Assembly (NCBI GenBank): GCA_000991245.1
Contig: LBRD01000003.1
Span: 70,734-107,261 of the forward strand
Origin: Parcubacteria group bacterium GW2011_GWC1_36_108
GTDB lineage: Bacteria > Patescibacteriota > Minisyncoccia > Moranbacterales > GWC2-37-73
Reading direction: 5' to 3'
DNA length: 36,528 nt
Below are positions 34,086-36,528 of the stretch, in pieces. Position 1 is the first letter of the stretch. Every line of letters starts with the position of its first letter. The notes under the pieces are model-generated. The model saw only the letters and a program-made list of their open reading frames with translations, did not search any database and was not told the DNA's origin. The position numbers were made by a program, and so were the translations under genes.

Positions 34086-35975
34086 CTAAGTTTCAAACTT
34101 GCGGAGACGGAAGACGAAACGACGGCTGTCATACCAACGCTCGTCCGGCCTGGCATCGTAGTAGTCCAACTTCAACCTGCCGCCGTCACTATCCAAGCGG
34201 AAAACGCTCGGATCGCCATCGCGAAGAATTTGTTCCATAGCAATCAATGTCCACTCCTTAATTTTACTTTGCAATCTTAATTGCGGACCAACTTCTGCGG
34301 GGCAAAGTTCCAAGCCAAAATCTTGAGCTTTTTGATAAATTTCATCAGTTGTAGCACCATTTGAAAAACCAAGATCTTTAACAGTTAATTTTATTAAATC
34401 AGCATTTTCAGCATTTTTTGAAGTGACAAAATCAGAACTATTCATTAAAGCTTTAGCCCCGTCGTAAACATAGATATCTTGCTCTTTCATATCTTGTTCA
34501 AGTTGCTCCTTGGTTTTTCCTCCAATTTCTATTTGATATTTTTCTAACTTTCCTTCAGGAAAGGAGGTGTAGATATGTTCAATATTTTTTTGAAAAATCC
34601 CTTCAAAAAGTTCTCCGATATATGCCTTAGTATTTTCATTAATTTCTTCTTTTTTTGTCGCAATTTGACTTGGTTCACATTCAAAAACAATTGGTGCATC
34701 TTCTTTGGCGTTTCTTTGTTTTCGAAGGTGCTCAATGCGTGGATCTTTGTCATATCCAAAACCTTCAATTGTATTTTCAATTTCATATAGGAAAATCAAA
34801 TCTTCTTTGGTAAATTGTTCGCCTTTTTCTTGTTTCTTTGTTAATTTTGTGACCAATTTCATGTCTTGCGCTTTTTTGTCATACGTTTCTCCCCCAGGAA
34901 GGGTGTGATATTTTTCTTGAGCAATGTCCACCAGCTGTGGTTCAAGTTCTTGCCGGTGATTCACTCCGCGCACTTCGCCAAGACTGTCGCCTTCCATGCG
35001 AATTGCTACGCGCGGTTCAGAATATGTTCCATTTGATCCTTTAGAATAGTAAATATAAAAATCACCACCTTCGAGATGTTGTTTGGCACTTCCTGTGGCT
35101 GTGCACCAACCAGTTCCTTTGTCTTTAAGGTCATTTTCCAAAATTCGATAGTCTCCGCCTTGGTCATATTTTTTCCATTCTCCCTCAATCGTTTCACGAT
35201 TCAATCTTCCTGTCGTTTCTATGGTTGCAAAAGCATAGAGTTTTGCAAAATCTTTTACATTGATAAGTTTTTCGATTGTCTGTCGTTTTTCTTGGAGTTT
35301 TACTTTTTCTTCTTCTGTTTGATTTTCTTGCGGCTGGAATTCTTTTTCGTCAATTCCCTCATCAAGTTTTTTATACACCCAACCAAGTGCTTCATGATTT
35401 AGTTCTGGAAAAGGTGCGACCGTGTTTTTCCCACGCTTTGAATAGTCGATTCCTTCATCATTAAGCATTCCCATTTTTTCCAAACTTCTCATAACGAAAT
35501 ATCGAAACCACATCGGATGCTGGGAATCATTTTGTTTCAATTCATCCAGCCACGCGGAAAGTGTCTTTTTTTGAATTTCAGCTTTTTCTCTGACGAGTGG
35601 TTTGTATTTTTCAATGATTTCCTGAGTTGATCCAAGTTTTTGGACTTCAGCTTGTTGACCACGCTCAATTGCGATGCGTTTTTCAGATTCATAGAGTCCA
35701 TTTGCAATTCTTTCAAGTGTTTCTGGATTTTCTATGTTTAAGGTAAAGCGATTTAGAATTTTTTGTTTGAGAAGTTCAAAGCCACGATCATTGTCAACGA
35801 TTTTTTCAATTCGTTTCATATATGCATCAACACGATCCTGTTTGTTTTCAGGACCTCTTTCTCTTTCTTCTTTTGGAAGTTTTTTGTTCTCTCTGATATT
35901 TTTATCCACTGCACGCTCAACTGGTTGGCTACCAGCCAAATCTGGATATTTTTGTGGAAGAAAATGTTTTTCCAT
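34086..35975 (-). CDS. Large conserved-looking protein with WCTA motif, unknown function
   Basis: 629 aa; LKDKGTGWCTATGSAKQHLEGGDFYIYYSKG; C-terminus SDGGRLKLDYYDARPDERWYDSRRFVFRLRK. Confidence 0.7.
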   Translation of the reverse strand: MEKHFLPQKYPDLAGSQPVERAVDKNIRENKKLPKEERERGPENKQDRVDAYMKRIEKIVDNDRGFELLKQKILNRFTLNIENPETLERIANGLYESEKRIAIERGQQAEVQKLGSTQEIIEKYKPLVREKAEIQKKTLSAWLDELKQNDSQHPMWFRYFVMRSLEKMGMLNDEGIDYSKRGKNTVAPFPELNHEALGWVYKKLDEGIDEKEFQPQENQTEEEKVKLQEKRQTIEKLINVKDFAKLYAFATIETTGRLNRETIEGEWKKYDQGGDYRILENDLKDKGTGWCTATGSAKQHLEGGDFYIYYSKGSNGTYSEPRVAIRMEGDSLGEVRGVNHRQELEPQLVDIAQEKYHTLPGGETYDKKAQDMKLVTKLTKKQEKGEQFTKEDLIFLYEIENTIEGFGYDKDPRIEHLRKQRNAKEDAPIVFECEPSQIATKKEEINENTKAYIGELFEGIFQKNIEHIYTSFPEGKLEKYQIEIGGKTKEQLEQDMKEQDIYVYDGAKALMNSSDFVTSKNAENADLIKLTVKDLGFSNGATTDEIYQKAQDFGLELCPAEVGPQLRLQSKIKEWTLIAMEQILRDGDPSVFRLDSDGGRLKLDYYDARPDERWYDSRRFVFRLRKFET

Positions 35976-36030
35976 ATGATAAGATTATATCATAAAATAT
36001 CAATCTTTGAAAACAAAACTACAATTGGTT

Positions 36031-36363
36031 TTAAGCAAGAAAAAGCGGCTCCCACAAATATATTGTGGGAGCCGCGAGACAAGGAGATCGGCAGCGGGCG
36101 GACACGCCAGCAAAGATTTCGCCATAGGCGGCCACTCCATTAGGCGAAGCTTGCTGGGAAGACGGCCATACCCCGTACGCGACATCCATAATGCGCGCCG
36201 AAGGTATTCCATAATCATCATTATAAATTCTTACAACGAAATGAACTGGAGCTCCTTTTTCGTGCTGTATTTCAATTCCTATACTGTTAACCCTGAGGTC
36301 TGCAGCAGCTATTGCGGAAGCCATTGCAACAGCAGATATCGAACAACGAGTAAAAGTTAGCAT
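36031..36363 (-). CDS. Small protein of unknown function (110 aa); frame runs through an intrinsic terminator
   Basis: ATG 36361-36363 with SD GGAGGG (36371-36376) and strong promoter upstream. Confidence 0.5.
   Translation of the reverse strand: MLTFTRCSISAVAMASAIAAADLRVNSIGIEIQHEKGAPVHFVVRIYNDDYGIPSARIMDVAYGVWPSSQQASPNGVAAYGEIFAGVSARCRSPCLAAPTIYLWEPLFLA
36045..36075 (-). terminator. Intrinsic terminator GCGGCTCCCACAA...TTGTGGGAGCCGC, T-tract on the minus strand
   Basis: Perfect 13-bp stem, 5-nt loop, followed on minus strand by TTTTTCTT. Confidence 0.9.
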
Positions 36364-36407
36364 ACCGCAGCCCTCCTTTCATCAAATTTTTCCAAATAAC
36401 TATTACC

Positions 36408-36436
36408 ATTAAAGCAAGTGGTGTTGATTTTGTCAA
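36408..36436 (-). promoter_or_regulatory. Promoter TTGACA, 17 bp, TTTAAT for the 36031 ORF
   Basis: Minus-strand -35 at 36431-36436, -10 at 36408-36413. Confidence 0.75.
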
Positions 36437-36451
36437 CCCCGAGTCTACTCC

Positions 36452-36504
36452 AATGCAACATGAGCTTGAAATGAATACCCATTCTAACGCAAGATGAGCT
36501 TGAA
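36452..36504 (-). promoter_or_regulatory. Two 19-bp direct repeats upstream of the promoter (operator/activator site candidates)
   Basis: AATGCAACATGAGCTTGAA (36452-36470) and AACGCAAGATGAGCTTGAA (36486-36504), 17/19 identical, 34 bp apart. Confidence 0.55.
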
Positions 36505-36528
36505 GGGGCTAAATCTGCTAAGATATGG

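Noticed and set aside
1-36528. CRISPR arrays, complete rRNA or tRNA genes, transposase genes, prophage structural genes
   Set aside because: None recognised on either strand; mobile-looking repeats here carry no transposase in this window.

Overview
This looks like a Candidate Phyla Radiation (Patescibacteria/Parcubacteria-like) chromosomal segment: AT-rich, compact, mostly minus-strand genes. Recognisable genes are yerC-like trpR-family repressor, rpmA (bL27), Nudix, pyrG, rplI (bL9), galU, a dTDP-rhamnose cluster (rfbA/D/B/C) with glyA and a TIM-barrel protein, DUF4012, a Wzz-like protein, a truncated glycosyltransferase, sortase, two LPATG proteins, two HtrA-like proteins (one apparently catalytically dead), clpB, ferredoxin, a PpiC-type foldase, an FtsB-like protein, lepA overlapped by a LAGLIDADG homing endonuclease, and a large WCTA-motif protein. 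A methyltransferase is cut by the left edge. Signals not explained by the genes: (1) a promoter-to-terminator unit carrying a T-arm-like hairpin plus a 23S rRNA L1-stalk-like segment (1241-1491); (2) a tandem-hairpin RNA candidate with a repeated loop heptamer, ending in an intrinsic terminator (16953-17190, minus); (3) three 101-102 bp palindrome-ended elements, each flanked by TCAA/TTGA, one supplying the stop codon of rplI and one abutting a perfect -35 box; (4) a sortase with Ca-binding-type repeats next to two SQ-rich LPATG proteins, whose N-terminal module recurs in a third secreted protein; (5) a trpR-family gene bracketed by inverted copies of one 44-bp palindrome with compensatory changes. 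All calls come from reading the sequence; no database search was run.
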